DNA of 64,000 nt from assembly GCA_001600635.1 (NCBI GenBank), contig BCKL01000012.1, forward strand, positions 558,001-622,000, read 5' to 3'. Origin of the DNA: Leucosporidium creatinivorum (lineage: Eukaryota; Basidiomycota; Microbotryomycetes; Leucosporidiales; Leucosporidiaceae). The position numbers were made by a program, and so were the translations under genes. Shown piece by piece: positions 23,591 through 35,065 of this stretch; positions within the stretch are counted from its first letter, which is position 1, and the number at the start of each line of letters is the position of its first letter. A model generated the notes under the pieces. It did no database searches. It was not told where the DNA came from and saw nothing but the letters and a program-made list of their open reading frames with translations.

Positions 23591-24700
23591 TCACCAGCAT
23601 CGGTTACAATGCCATTTGCCGGATCTCTTCAATTCCTTTTCCTCCTTCCACCGACACAGCACCAATAAGAGCCCGTCGAACGCCCTCGCCCGAACTCGGC
23701 GTTCCTCCCGCTCGAGCATCGCCGTCTTTGCGCCAATCCTGATCATCTGCAGGCCCGCCATCGCCAGCTCAGACGACGGTCTCCCAATCGAGTCCATCTC
23801 TAGCGCTTCCATGCCCTCTGCGAACGCCATAAGGTCCTTCCCCTGCTCGCTCCCGTAACAATCGGCGCTCGAGACGGAGCGCATACCATCTCCACCGCTC
23901 AAACTGTAGGCAAGCGATAGATAGTGTAGGTGGAGTGTGATGACGACGAGTTGGGTAAGATAGCGACCGAAACTGGCGAGGCCGAGGACGCCGTGCTCGT
24001 TGAGATGAGCGTCCAGGAGGGCGAGGGGAGTGGGGAGGAGAGAAGTGCCGAGCGAGAGGATAGCGGAGCGAGTCAGGTGAGGGTTCGGCGGCATTACCGC
24101 TGGCCGAGATGCTGACGAGCAAAACTGAGCCAGCTGCCGTGAAGCGGCCAGTCGAGCGCCGGGCACTTCGGAGTGAAGCGAGATCCACGCCGAAGTTCCC
24201 GCTGAGACGCCGGCGAGGAAGGATGGAGGAGGTCGATAGCGATGAGCGGAATCCCGTTCCAGGGAGTTGAGTTTACCTTGGTAGTAGACGAGATTGCTGA
24301 GGAGGGTCGAGTGCTGGCGATTGAGGTGAATGAGCTGGGAGATGGCGACGTCTTTCGGATTCCGAGCGCGGTAGCTATGACGAGAGACGTATGAGCTCTG
24401 TAGTCTGCTCTACGAATCGTCGGACTCACTCGTGATGCACCAGAGCAGCAGCGATGGCCACCGCGTCCTTCCCCACAAGATGCCAGACCAGCGAGACGAC
24501 GGCGATAGTGAAATGCCATGCTATCCATGCAGGAAGGACCATGAGAAGAGCGCAGAAGCCCATGCACACCATCAGCTGGTCTGTGTGAAGAGCGGTCAGC
24601 GCGGTGCTCTTGGAGCTATAAGACGTTTGGAGATGAACGCACAGACGACATAAGCTACAGCGCGGAAAGTCGCCTGAGCCCAGCGAAGCACTCGGCTCAT
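23591..24700 (-). CDS. Family W membrane protein, member 1
   Basis: Three exons: 24700-24643, 24580-24430, 24374-23591; 330 residues. The start is the ATG at 24700 (MSRVLRWAQATFRAVAYVV). Residues ~18-60 contain one or two hydrophobic spans (LMVCMGFCALLMVLPAWIA, FTIAVVSLVWHLVGKD). The long third exon is mostly helical-looking, with the family motif LLPTPLALLDAHLNEHG, and ends in a basic then Cys/Trp tail (RSGKWHCNRCW). It shares exon 1 length (58 nt), both intron phases, WH(L/V)xGKDA and the LLPTPL motif with the gene at 39278-40408, and is more distantly related to 58787-59924. The membrane location is supported by the spans; the Cys-rich tail could be a palmitoylation or metal site (inference). 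No named family recognised. Confidence 0.8.
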
Positions 24701-25149
24701 GATGTAGGTCCCTGGTCAGTGGTGAGATGGAGACGGGAGACGAGCAAGTGAGGGCAGGAGAGCAAGAAGCGAAAGAGGCGAAGTGAGTGAGTTGAGCCTC
24801 CCAGAGGGGTGTGTGGGTGTGTGGATAGCCGCTGTAGCTCATTCGCAGGCAGACGACTCCATTCCTAGCCTTCTACATCAGCATAATGATCTCGTCTTCG
24901 TCCTGTTTCACCTCCGAATCCCTTCGTCGCCGAGCAGCCGCCTTACACAAGGAGGCAGCTTTCGTAGGCCGACTTGTCGTAGAGCAGCTTCAACAACACT
25001 TTCCTAGACCTGATACTCATCGCCAACCCGCCTAGACGCACCCTCCCTGCGTCTCCCAAACAAGCGCCGAACGAACGCCGAGGTTGACCTTGCAGTCATT
25101 TAGCCCTGTTCTTCGACTCTTGGTTTATCCTACATTTGTCCAAATGTAG
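24701..25149. other. Intergenic region
   Basis: The gap lies between the start of the family W gene and the dispersed repeat. It holds an imperfect inverted repeat, CTACATTTG followed by CAAATGTAG, at 25130-25149 right at the edge of the repeat. No gene is visible. Confidence 0.4.
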
Positions 25150-28100
25150 CTAAACTGCTACATCCACCGCGCAGTAAGCAATCTGTAGCGTTGCGGATGT
25201 GTGTGCCGTCGCCGCCCTTCGAACCCTGCCCCATTCCCGGAACTCGGCGCCTGTACCTCGACTCACTTCCTTCTGCACCTTAATAGGAAGGCTTGGAAAG
25301 AGGGTGGGAGTCCGTATCTCGCTTGCTCGAGAACCGAGCTTTGAAGTCGCATACAACATCGTATAAGTCCCAGGAGAGCGAGCTTGGATAAGACCGAGGT
25401 GGAGGGCTTGGCTGGGAAAAGGCTTGCTGAGACGGAAGGGGAGGTGAGGTGTTTTCCACGATGGGTCTATGAGCGAAAAGAGCTTCGCCTCGAAGAGACA
25501 GCTCGGTTGGAAGAGCGGGAAGCATGAAGCGAGAAATTAACCTCGATTCCGAAGCCGAGCGAGCCGAGCCAAATCCGAGGTTGAGCACAAGGGGAGCACA
25601 CCTGCGAAGCCACCGGGCCTATTTGATGTACAATGTCATCGCTCAACGACAGAGGGCGAGCCGAGAATGGTCTCTTTCCTCCGACCGCGCCCAAGTGGCA
25701 TGGTGATGGCGCCGTGCTCAGTCTCCCTTCACGCAGAGAAGGTGCTACTGTCTCAGTGTACAACAGCTCTTGGCATACTGTCAGGCTAACGACCCATCTC
25801 AATGCAGCTGTGCAACCCTTCTTCGTTTCGAGCGAGGAAGGCCGGGCGCAGAGCTCGGCGAAGGCGCTGTCGCTTATCGAGTCGAGAGCGGGTCCACTGA
25901 GCCCGGATGACGAGCAATGCCGCAAGACCTGGTGACGACGAACGTCAGCCATTCTTACTCCCGTTTGGGAACAAGATGAGCAGTGCACGCCTGCCTGCGC
26001 TGCTGCGAGTTGCTCTCCCTCTCTACCGAGCAGGCGCTGGTCCGAGGAATTGGGACTGCAAGAGAAGATCCAGCCAAGCTATCCTACAGAGTCGCCAACA
26101 TGGTACTAGCGAGACTGTAAGAATATCGGCGACGAGCGTCCTGCTCCCGTTCGAAGGCGAGCTCGGCAAATAGTCGGCGCCGAGCGATCCTCCGAGTAGC
26201 CCGAACCGACAATCAGCTCAGTCTTGCACCGTCAGATCAGATCCGCAACATCGGAGCGGGCGTAACACACTTCCAGCGAGCCTGCTAGAGTGCAAGAGAA
26301 GTGCGAAAGGCTCGACCGAGCACCCATCGCGAAAGGTGAGTTCCGCGCCAGACTCCGACAGCGCACTGTATTGTTTCTTAGATTATTCAGAGCTCGCTAG
26401 CAGACTCAGATCTCACGCTTGCACCGAGCTGAGCTCAGCAAAGGCGCAAGAACCGCCAGCCCAGCGAGCCTTCGAGCGCTCGGTGTAAGAAGCGCTTCTC
26501 AAAGGCGAGCAAGCTCTGGCCATACATCATGCTGCACTACCTGACGTGCAGGCTCATCTCATCGAAATCCTGGCACCAGCCCGTGTACAGCCTTGCAGAG
26601 TCCCCAGCGCCGCACAAGGCGTCGGGAAGCAAGGCGAAACGACCACCGAGTGTCAGCGGCCGCTGTAGAGTGTACCTCCGGCTTTCCAGCACCACGATCT
26701 CCTCAGGTAAAACCTACAATGGAGCGCTGGGGACGAGTGACCACGCTCTCACACACTCACAAGCCCGCCACCGCTCTCGGCGGCCAGCTCGACGAGAATT
26801 GAAGCACCTTCGTGGGTCTCATTGCTGCTTGATAACGCCGCGGCGAAGTAGGATTGGGATAACAAGTGTGATACGACCTCCAAGATCAGCCAGGCAGCGT
26901 CAAATGCCGTACTCGGTAGAGTAACGCGGCTCGGCGCGGAAGCTTCGCTAACGACGAGCTCGATTGATCCGCCAGGCTGAGCAAGACCAGCAGTTCATCA
27001 TTTGATCATATTAGCACTGCCTCAAGACGCGGACTGCATCACTCACGGAACTCGACGCCTCATCGAGCGTCTGCAAGCGAAGCGAGAAGCCAGAGCAGCC
27101 GAACCGGAGAGAAAAGGCGACTCAGTGCGCCCGCACGAATCGGAGCGAGCAGGAGGGTAATAGGCGATGTCATAGCCACTGATCACACAGACCACTGTCG
27201 ACCGAACCCATAGCAGCCTGCTTTAAACCGCCTAAAGTAGCCCTCTCGGCGCCGGTCCACACCGAAGAAACTTGCTGGAGGACAAGCTCCGCGCCCTCGG
27301 TCGTCGTTTCACAGAGTACCTTCCAGAAAGCAGTGATGTCGCTCGATAGCATTGAGGTCATCCGCCCAGCCCAACCTCCAGCGAGAGGCTCAGCCGGCGC
27401 GGAAAGCGTTGCGCCGAGCGACTCTCTTGCACGGCGTCTCAGTCGCTCCCATTGACCCTGACGGACCGAGCGACGTGTTAAAGACGCGCAGACATGCCAC
27501 CAGCATCACTGCAAGCTCTCAGAATCTTCCTCAAGAGCTCGGCAGCGAATCAAGGGAGCGCCGAGCGGTCGCCTACTCCCGCTACAGGTGTCATCTACCC
27601 ACTTCATGCACCTCCCTGAAAGTCGAAACAGGTGCGCAGAGCTATGTATACGTCTCAGCTGTGACCTGCAGCGCACGCGGCCGACGAACGTTTCTGCAAG
27701 CTTCCGGCGTGAGAAGAGCGAACCTCGGCGGCGGGCTGGGAGCGGCGGGCGAGCACTGGCAGCTTCTCGAAGTGGCACGAGGACCAGTTTATCGGGATGA
27801 AGCACACTCAAAGGCCGCGACAGCATCTCCACTCCCTACTGACCCTCGCCAACGGAGAAGTGAGGCTCTCGGCGAGGGGTGCTGCACGCTCAAGAGCTCG
27901 GCAAGCTGACTCAGGCTTCACTCTGCGCGCTCGAGCCAGCTTAATATAGGACGAGGAAGTCCTCGGGAGCAGCTAAGCGAGACCAGCCCTCCCTCAGACG
28001 AGGAGGAGCCCAGCCTGCCGAGCCCGTCGAGGCGCTCTCGTCTGCTGGAGAGCGGCATGCCAGCTTGCGTCCATGAAATCGCTATTGCGGTCTCGGAGCA

Positions 28101-28560
28101 ACATCACGCATCACTGAGAGCGCCCACAGCCCCACTGCGAGCGCCCTGCAGGGCTTGGCCGTTGACCCGCCCTCTCTTTCAGCTGGCTGTTACACTCGAG
28201 TGCAGCGACCTCGTGGCGCGAGGCAGGGGGAAGCAGACTCAGCCTGAGACCCACCTCATTTACCAGCCGCGAGCACCGCCCACGGCCAGCGCACAAGGAG
28301 CCAGCAAGCCCTCCTCTGTTCATCTCCCTCCCCTCCAGTTCGGCGAGCAGGCCAGCCCACGCTTAATGACTTACAGCCTGCCTCCCAGCAGGTAGCAGAG
28401 CGCTCGTGGAGAGCAAGCACAGAAGCAAACGTGAGACGAAGCACGAAGCGAGTGAGACGGAGGAGAGAGAGAGAGGCGAAGTCGAGTTGAGCGGGTCGAA
28501 GGTCGAGCTTGAGTCGGTGTGGCGAGCCGCAGGCCGGACGGCGACAGTGATGTAGGGCAA
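25150..28560 (+). repeat. Dispersed 3.4-kb repeat, copy 1
   Basis: This stretch has no convincing gene but is collinear with 45645-49110 and, in reverse, with 40540-43900. Landmarks in order: AACTCGGCGCCTGTACCTCG near 25240, AAGGCTTGGAAAGAGGG near 25290, CTCGGCGAAGGCGCTGTCGC near 25856, AACCTCCAGCGAGAGGC at 27373, and CGGCGAGCAGGCCAGCCCAC at 28341. Copies differ by many substitutions and small gaps, so they are old. I found no terminal inverted repeats or flanking duplications that would fix the type. The ends given are where similarity to the other copies fades. It may be a decayed mobile element, or a duplicated non-coding or pseudogenised locus. Confidence 0.7.
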
Positions 28561-28708
28561 TGAACAGTCTCTTGGGCATTGCTATCGCTGCTTCTTCAGC
28601 CTTTTGTATCTAACAAGCCTCAAGCCCTCGAGTCGGGCGAACCAGCGCCGAGCTTCCCTTCCCTTCCCGCTCCCTGTCCCTTCGTCCTCAGCAAGCAAGC
28701 AAGCAAGC

Positions 28709-31528
28709 CTAGAAGACGGCCATCAAGTCGCAATCCAACTCGTGGGAGCTGTGTGGACCGAGGCCGAGGGTCAGCACGCTCGTCAGCACTTGAGAGTCAA
28801 AGGGGCAGCTCGGCTCGAAGAGCAAGGAGAGGAAGGAGGTGTCGGAGGGAAGAGCAGGGCAGAGAGGAGAAGAGAAAGAACGACGCACCACGAAAGCTGA
28901 GGCTTCTGGTCGTACTTCCCTTTGAGCTCGTCCCGGACTGTGTGGTGCACGCGGGCGAGGTCAGCGCAGCTCGGAGGCGCCGAGCAGGTGGAGAAGGCGA
29001 GGCCGAGTGGGTGCGAGACGTACTAGTGTTGAGCAGTTGGCTGTTACATCCCACACAGCGCCAGTCAGCGAGCGTTCGTTCGGAAGGAGAAGAAGCGCTC
29101 ACTTGTACGTCTGCTTCGGCGCCTTAGTCAAGGCAGCCACGAAGGCATGGCTCATAGCTCCCGTGGCTTGACCTCCCTCGGAAGCATCAGCAGAAGTTTG
29201 GTCATCCTTGCATCTGTTTCCAAATCCACTCGCACACGTCAGCATCATGATTTCCGACCAGCTTCGGCGCGCGCGCGCTCGGGCAAGGGGACGAGTGGAG
29301 GAGAAAGCGACGTACCCACTCCAACTAATCACATCCGCCTCACTCCCCCTCGTTCTTCTACTAACCTCCACCGCCTGTTGCCCCTCAAAGACCTTCTTAC
29401 CCGTCACAGCCAAGGTCTCGAACAAGCCGCCGAGGTCGCGAGTGGTGTAGGCTTTGAACGCGGACATGGCGCCCGTCTTGAGGTCGGTGGTGTAGCTGTT
29501 GCGGTGGGGGGGGGGGGAGGAGGTGAGTGGAGAGAAGGACAGGAGAAGAGAGGAGAAGGAGGCAATGGAGGGGAGACGTACTCGGGTCCTTTGAGCTTGC
29601 CACTCGTGCTGTACATGTACGGACAATCGAGGCTTGATCCCGAGTGGCACTGCCCATCGTAGTAGCAACAATTCATCAGCTTTCTCTTTCTTCCTTCTTC
29701 TTCCTTCCTCCTTCTCCCCACGCCCGTTCTGAGCCCCTTCACCGAGACGGCGATGAAACAAGGAAGAAGGAACAGGCCCAAAACTCACACAATCGAAAAT
29801 CGCCGTCAACCTACACCCCTTGGGAAGCGGGCTCACCAGGATCTGATGCAGCTCATCATCCGGGATCATCCCACTCGTCTCGTAGTCCACCGGACAAATC
29901 GTCTCGGCCATACCGTCGGCTTCGTCGTTCTGGTTGGTAACTTGTTGGGAGCCGTGCCCTATTTGGGGTGAGAGGGGAGTCGAGTTCAGTCTTAGTGGGA
30001 GAGGTGAGAGGGAGCCTGGGCGAGCAGACCGAGGACTGAGAGCGTCGACGGGGCGTGCGGTGGAGAGGAGGGGAAAAGGGAAAGGCAACGAAAGGAGAAG
30101 AGAGGGAATGACGAACCAGAGTAGTGAAAGAACAGGACGTCGTTCGGTCTCGCATCGGCCACGAGCCATTTCATCGCCTCAATCTGTGTCCCAATCCCCT
30201 TCCTGATCAGCACCCATCCCTCCCCCCCCATCCTCTCCCTCCCTTCAGCAGAGCGGACAAACTCACCATATTCCCCTTATTCGGCTCCTCGCTCCTCCCA
30301 CCATTTTCCATCAAGAACCTGCAATCCCTCTCCTCATACCCTTGCCCCTGCACCCACCGCGAAAGGTTGGCCACGTCGTTATGGCAGCCCTTAAGGGCGT
30401 GGGAGGAAGACGAGTAGTTGATGCCGATGAAGAGGGCTTTGCCTGTTATCGTGCAGCGCGCGCGTCAACGGTGCGCTCGGCGGGGTTCTGCTCTCCGCCG
30501 CGCCGAAGCCTAGCGCGAGACGGGGGAGAGGGCAAATCATGGGTGGGGCAAGAAGAGGGAGAAAAAAATGGAACGTACGTCGTCCACTCATATCACTATA
30601 CCTCCCCTCCTCCCCCACCTCGGCGCTCTGATGCACCGGCATCGAAGCATATTGAGCGGGCTTACCTCCCGTCGAAGCGGAGGCGCCGAAGCCCGATGAG
30701 GAGGGGCCGTGGTAGGGTGGGTAGGGGGAGTTGGTGGTGGGAGGAGGGTAGGGAGAGGAGGAGGAGGTCGCCGAGGACGAGTGCTGCTGCTGGTAGGAAG
30801 AAGAAGTGGGGTAGGGCGATTCCCCCTGCTCCTCCTGTTTGGCGTAGGTTCCTCCTCCTCCTGCCGAGCTGTAGCCCTGTTGCTGCTGTCGGCCAGAGCC
30901 CAACTCGGCGCCGTGGGCGGGGGCGTGGGAAAGGCGCTCCTCCTGCTGCTGCTGGTAGCGCTCGGGCTGCTCGTAGCTCGTATTGTAGCCTTGAGCGCTA
31001 TACCCCCCTCCTCCCCCTCCTCCCCCTCCTCCTAGTTGCTCATGCTGGCGCTCATACCCCTCCTGCTCCTGCTCCTGCTCCTGCTCCGCCCCTCCTCCAG
31101 GCGACTCGAACCTCAACCCCTCTCCTCCGCCATACTGCTGCTGCTGCTGCTGCCTTCCTCCACCTCCACCGTGCTGCCGCTCCCTCGACCTCGACCTCTC
31201 CCTCGACCTTGACCTCGAGCGGGAACGGGAACGGGAATGACGACGACGACGGCGGTGCGTCTCCCCCTCCTCGTCGCCATCTCTTCCTCCCTGCTCCTCC
31301 TCCACCTGCCCATAACCATACCCTCCCTCTTGAGAACGTTGGAGCCTCTGCCCGCCGTGCTGCTGCTGGTGCTGGTGATGGCGAGGTGGCCTGTTCGAGA
31401 GCGAGCGGGAGAGATGAGAGAGGTGGGGGCGCGGCGTGGCGTGTCAGCTTAGTTCGAATTGTAGCGCAGCAGTGGGAGGAGGAGAAAACATACGAGTCGG
31501 AGAAGGGTTGGGAGGCGTAGTATGACAT
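28709..31528 (-). CDS. MCA1: Metacaspase (caspase-like Cys protease)
   Basis: Eleven exons: 31528-31494, 31390-30579, 30442-30267, 30183-30117, 29958-29789, 29649-29582, 29495-29316, 29213-29103, 29040-29024, 28937-28889, 28748-28709; 574 residues. Peptidase C14: KALFIGINY opens the p20-like part; the catalytic His is in YSGHGSQ (~His365) and the catalytic Cys in FDCCHSGSSLD (~Cys421). DGMAETICPVDYE, DDELH and GCRLTAIFD are typical of type I fungal metacaspases, which cut after Arg/Lys and act in stress response, protein quality control and cell death. The first ~282 residues are a low-complexity prodomain with Gln, Gly and Tyr runs and an Arg/Ser-repeat block (HSRSRSRSRSRSRERSRSRE), the latter less usual for the family. 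Exon 9 is a 17-nt micro-exon, and a 12-G run lies in the intron at 29506-29517. The terminal KPQLSCSHELD resembles the known family end. Confidence 0.95.
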
Positions 31529-32156
31529 CGCTGCTGAGGCGAGGCGAGAAACGAGAAACGAGAAGCGAGAAGCGAGAAGGAGGGAGAGAGACGAAACGCG
31601 GAGGAGCAGATCGAGCAAGGGCGCGGTCGATGCTCAAGTGGGTGCAGAGAGCTGTAGGGAGGCCAGTGGTTTGCGGAAAGATTCGCCTTGCTCGCTGCCA
31701 GCGCAGGGCTCAGTTTCGCTCCACTACAGCTCGACCCCGAATGTCGGCTCGCTCTCGCAGTCAGCTCTGAGCGCTCTCATCCGAGTGCAGTACAGCCTAC
31801 AGAGCGCTCATTACCTCCCTGCTACAGCACTATAATTGAACGCGCTGCTCCGAGCTGCTTAAGGGGCTCTCAGCCGCCTCCTAAAGCCTAGCAAACGAGC
31901 TCGGCGCTGCGCTGGCTTGCGGCTGGTCCCATCGGCGAGGAGACGAGGGCGACGGACCGGGGGGTTGGGAGTCGGCTCGAGGTGTAGGAACCTGTACAGG
32001 CGCTACGAGGTCAGCGGGACCCTCAGGCTGTCGGGAAGAGCGGGAAAAAAGCAGCTTACCTCGGCCCTCCTCCCATCCCTCTTGCCTCTTGCCTCCCGGT
32101 CCCTATCCCTCGTCTCCGCATCTCCTTCCTCCTGTCCAGTACTCAACCGACCCCAC
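31529..32156. other. Intergenic region upstream of the metacaspase
   Basis: The first ~90 bases upstream of the metacaspase start are a purine-rich tandem array of GAGAAACGAGAAGC-type units (31545-31590), probably in the 5' leader on the minus strand. Beyond that, frames are short and without ATG-supported coding character. Confidence 0.45.
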
Positions 32157-32748
32157 TCAACCACTCCTCAGCCCCTCCCTCCACTCCTCCCACCCACTCG
32201 CTCCCCTCCCGCTCTTCCCTCCCAACCTGCCGAGGTCGTCCGAGCTCGCCAGGATGCGGAGCGAGTAGGATTGCCCATCGTAGGAGGCGGGGGTGAGGGG
32301 TAGGGCTGTGAGAGGGAGGTGGGCGGATCTGTAGGCCGTGTCATCGAGCATGTTAGCTGGGTGAGCGAGGAGGGAGAGAGAAGGGAGAGGGAACTCACGC
32401 CGCGGGAAACCTCAGCACCGCTTCCCTCGCTGCATCCCCTGCATCAGAAACCTCCTCCACGCAAAGTACCTGTAGCTCGACCCCGCTGATCCCTCCCGCT
32501 GGACCAAACCATTCGGTCAAAGCTTTGTGGGCGAGGGAGAGGAGGGCGATGCGGTCTATTGGTGTTGCTGCTGGTTGGTTGGAAGAGGGAAGGGGAGTGC
32601 TGATGAGGTGCAGAAAAGGAAGGGGTTAGCTGGCGCTGAGCTGAGAGGAGAGAGGAGAGAGGAGAGGGGAGAGGAGAGGGCAGACGAACATGAGTAATCG
32701 GGCGTAGTGATACCTGCTGTGTAACGAGGTGTCGCGTAGGAGAGTCAT
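32157..32748 (-). CDS. RNase P/MRP protein subunit, Pop5/Rpp14 type
   Basis: Three exons: 32748-32690, 32599-32399, 32328-32157; 143 residues. MTLLRDTSLHSRYHYARLLI opens the protein; the middle reads AHKALTEWFGPAGGI then AVLRFPA, and the end SAHLPLTALPL then QSYSLRILASSDDLG. From memory of the family, this order matches human Rpp14/Pop5 (an RYxx start, xALxxLFG, an xxILRxP strand, then a basic or polar C-terminal strand), and the length fits. These subunits bind the catalytic RNA in tRNA 5' processing and, in RNase MRP, rRNA processing. Pop5 and Rpp14 are related, so the exact orthologue is not settled and no symbol is given. Intron 1 has a GTTCGT donor and a purine-rich GAGAGGA repeat. Confidence 0.7.
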
Positions 32749-32889
32749 TAGAGCAGTTACAGAGGAGAAAGTTGTAGCCTTGTACCGCCGACTGGGAACG
32801 AAAAGAGCACGAGCAACAAGCTGAAGCGCGTCTCAGTACTCTTGCGCTCCGTCTAGTTGCGCTCGAAAGGGAGTCTACTCAGCTACAGC
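32749..32889. promoter_or_regulatory. Short divergent promoter between the RNase P subunit and the JmjC gene
   Basis: Only 141 bases separate the two ATGs, so both genes must start transcription from the same short region. No TATA box is visible, in keeping with housekeeping genes. Co-regulation is inference. Confidence 0.5.
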
Positions 32890-35065
32890 ATGGCTCAACA
32901 GGTCGAATCAGCTACAGAAATGTCTACTGTGCTCTCCCACTTATTGAGCACCCAAACCGGTCCGTCCCCTCTCTGCTCTCTCCCGCTGCTCTCTCCCGCT
33001 GCTCTCTCCCTCTTCGCTGACCGTCTCTCTGTGCACCAGATCTCGCCCTCTGCGGTCCACCAGTCCTGTACCAACTCTCCCTCATCTCCTCCCTCCTCCT
33101 CTCCCCTTCACCCTCCGACCCTCTCAACACCAGCACCCTCCGAGCGCACCATCTCGCCCGCTCCCTCCTCCGCCTAGCAGACGAAAAGATCCTCTCCTAC
33201 CACTACTCGGACGTACCTCTCTACTGGAGGAGACTCTACACCGATGCGACGCTGTTGGCAGTGTGCGCTCAGCTGTTCTTGCCCCCGAAGACGAAGGAGG
33301 AGGAACGATGGACCGAGCAGATCCGACTACTGGATATGGCGCTCATCGTCGCAGGTGCACCAGGGGATAGTCGGGAAGACGCCCTTTTCGCTCTTCTCTC
33401 GCTCTGCCAATCCCGACTTGCCTCGCCCGCCTCTCCCGCCTCACCGCCATCGAAGCGCGCTCGGCCCTCCCCTCCCGCTCCCCTCCCTACGCCACATCTC
33501 ACCAACCCGATCCCCCGCTTCTCCCCCCAAAACGCGCCGACGCTAGACGACTACCTCACCACCCCCTCCCTCCTCTCCCGCCCTTTCATCATCTCAGGCG
33601 GCTGTCTCTCCTGGCCGGCGACCGAGCGCGGGCGGTGGGACTCGCGCGAGTACTTGCAGGAGAAGGCGGGGAGGGGCAGAGTCGTGCCGGTGGAGGTTGG
33701 GGCTAGTTATACGGAGGAAGGGTGGGGGCAGCGGATTGTGCCGTTTGCCGAGTTTTTGGAGTCGATCTTCCCTTCCGAGTCGGGAGAAGGCGAGGAGGAA
33801 GAGGGGGAGAAGCTCTACCTAGCGCAACACACCCTCTTTCACCAGCTCCCCTCCCTCCTGTCCGACGTCCTGATCCCGGACTACGTGTATTCCTCCCCTC
33901 CCGCTCCTCCCCCTCCCAGCGCCGAGTATCGACCACCCAACAACCCCGATGGATGGAGTATGAACGCTTGGCTTGGACCTCGAGGGACTGTCAGCCCGCC
34001 GCATACGGATAGGTGGTTCAATTGTTTTGGTGAGCTTGAGCGGCTGGGGCTGGGGAGGGAGCCGAGCGCCGAGCGAGCTGACCGCTTCGCTTTCATCTCC
34101 TTGCCTCCTCATCCTCGTCGTCCTTTTCTCATGCGTCGGCTCTCAACGCAACTCGATCACCCTCCTTCTCCCTCTACTCCCCACCCTCCCTCCCCATGCG
34201 CCCCCTCCCTCGCTTACGCTCGCTCACAATCCAGCCCAAATCGTCGGCACCAAATGGCTCTGGGTCGCTCCCCCCCGCTGTGGGCCTTGGATGGAGGCTT
34301 GGGGTGCTGCTGCTGCTGCTTCCTCTCCGTCTTCTTCGGCGGGGGGAGAGGGAGAGGGAGAGGGAGGAGGAGCGACCAACCATCTTCTCACCAATACCTC
34401 GAGGCTGCCGGTACATCTACACGTCCCTGCTCCCTCGCCATCATCCACCACCGACCGGCCCCCTTCTTCCGCCGGCGTCGAACCCTCGCTCAAACCCTCC
34501 CGCACCCTCTGCCTTCCCCCACCCTCCAACTCGACTCTTTTGACCTCCTCCACCCCTTCCCACTACTCCGACTCCAACTCCAACCCTCCCTACGCCTTTC
34601 CCACCGATCCTTCACCCTCCAACACGACCTCGCTCTCCACCTCGACCTCGCTCTCCACCGCCGAGCGCTCGAATTTAAACCCCTCGCCCAGCTCCGCCTC
34701 CTCTGCATCCAGCAACAACAAGACGACGGCAAACCCTCCCACCAGCAAGAGCAAGAAGACGAGCAAGAAGCCCTCCTCTTCGCCGCTCGATCAGTTCCCT
34801 TCCTTCGCCGAGCACGTCGAGCCGCTCGCGATGCAGGCTGTATTGGCGAGGGGGGATTTATTGGTCATGCCTCCTGGGTGGGTTTTTCGTTTCTCTCTGG
34901 CGCTGCTCTCTCTTTCTGTGCCCTCCCCGGCTTGGAGGAGGGAGGAAGGCGCCGAGGCGAGGCGAAGCGAAGGCCGAAAGCTGATGTGGAGAAGTTTGCG
35001 TCGACAGGTGGTGGCATAGTATGATGAGTCTGGAGAGGAGCTTTAGTGTGAGTATTTGGTATTGA
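32890..35065 (+). CDS. JmjC-domain (cupin-8) oxygenase, KDM8/JMJD5-like
   Basis: Four exons: 32890-32959, 33040-34029, 34235-34877, 35008-35065; 586 residues. The N-terminal helical part (WRRLYTDATLLAVCAQLFLP) and the JmjC core follow the KDM8 plan: RPFIISGGCLSWPA, VVPVEVGASYTEEGW, LYLAQHTLFHQLP, DVLIPDY, NAWLGPRGTVSPPHTDRWFN. Fe(II) ligands are His345 and Asp347 of HTD and a distal His571 in GWWHSM; Lys360 in GTKWLWV would hold 2-oxoglutarate. The end SFSVSIWY matches the family terminus. About 170 residues of Ser/Pro/Thr-rich sequence are inserted between Lys360 and the final strands, longer than in animal relatives. Such enzymes hydroxylate protein residues; a histone target is not established. 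Intron 2 (205 nt) and intron 3 (130 nt) are longer than most here. Confidence 0.88.

Noticed and set aside
25130-25149. Short inverted repeat at the left edge of repeat copy 1 as an element terminus
   Set aside because: The hairpin CTACATTTG/CAAATGTAG has no counterpart at the other end or at the edges of the other two copies.
30391-31305. Arg/Gln repeats as a possible transposon gag-like protein
   Set aside because: The frame joins cleanly to metacaspase exons through normal splice sites; it is the prodomain.
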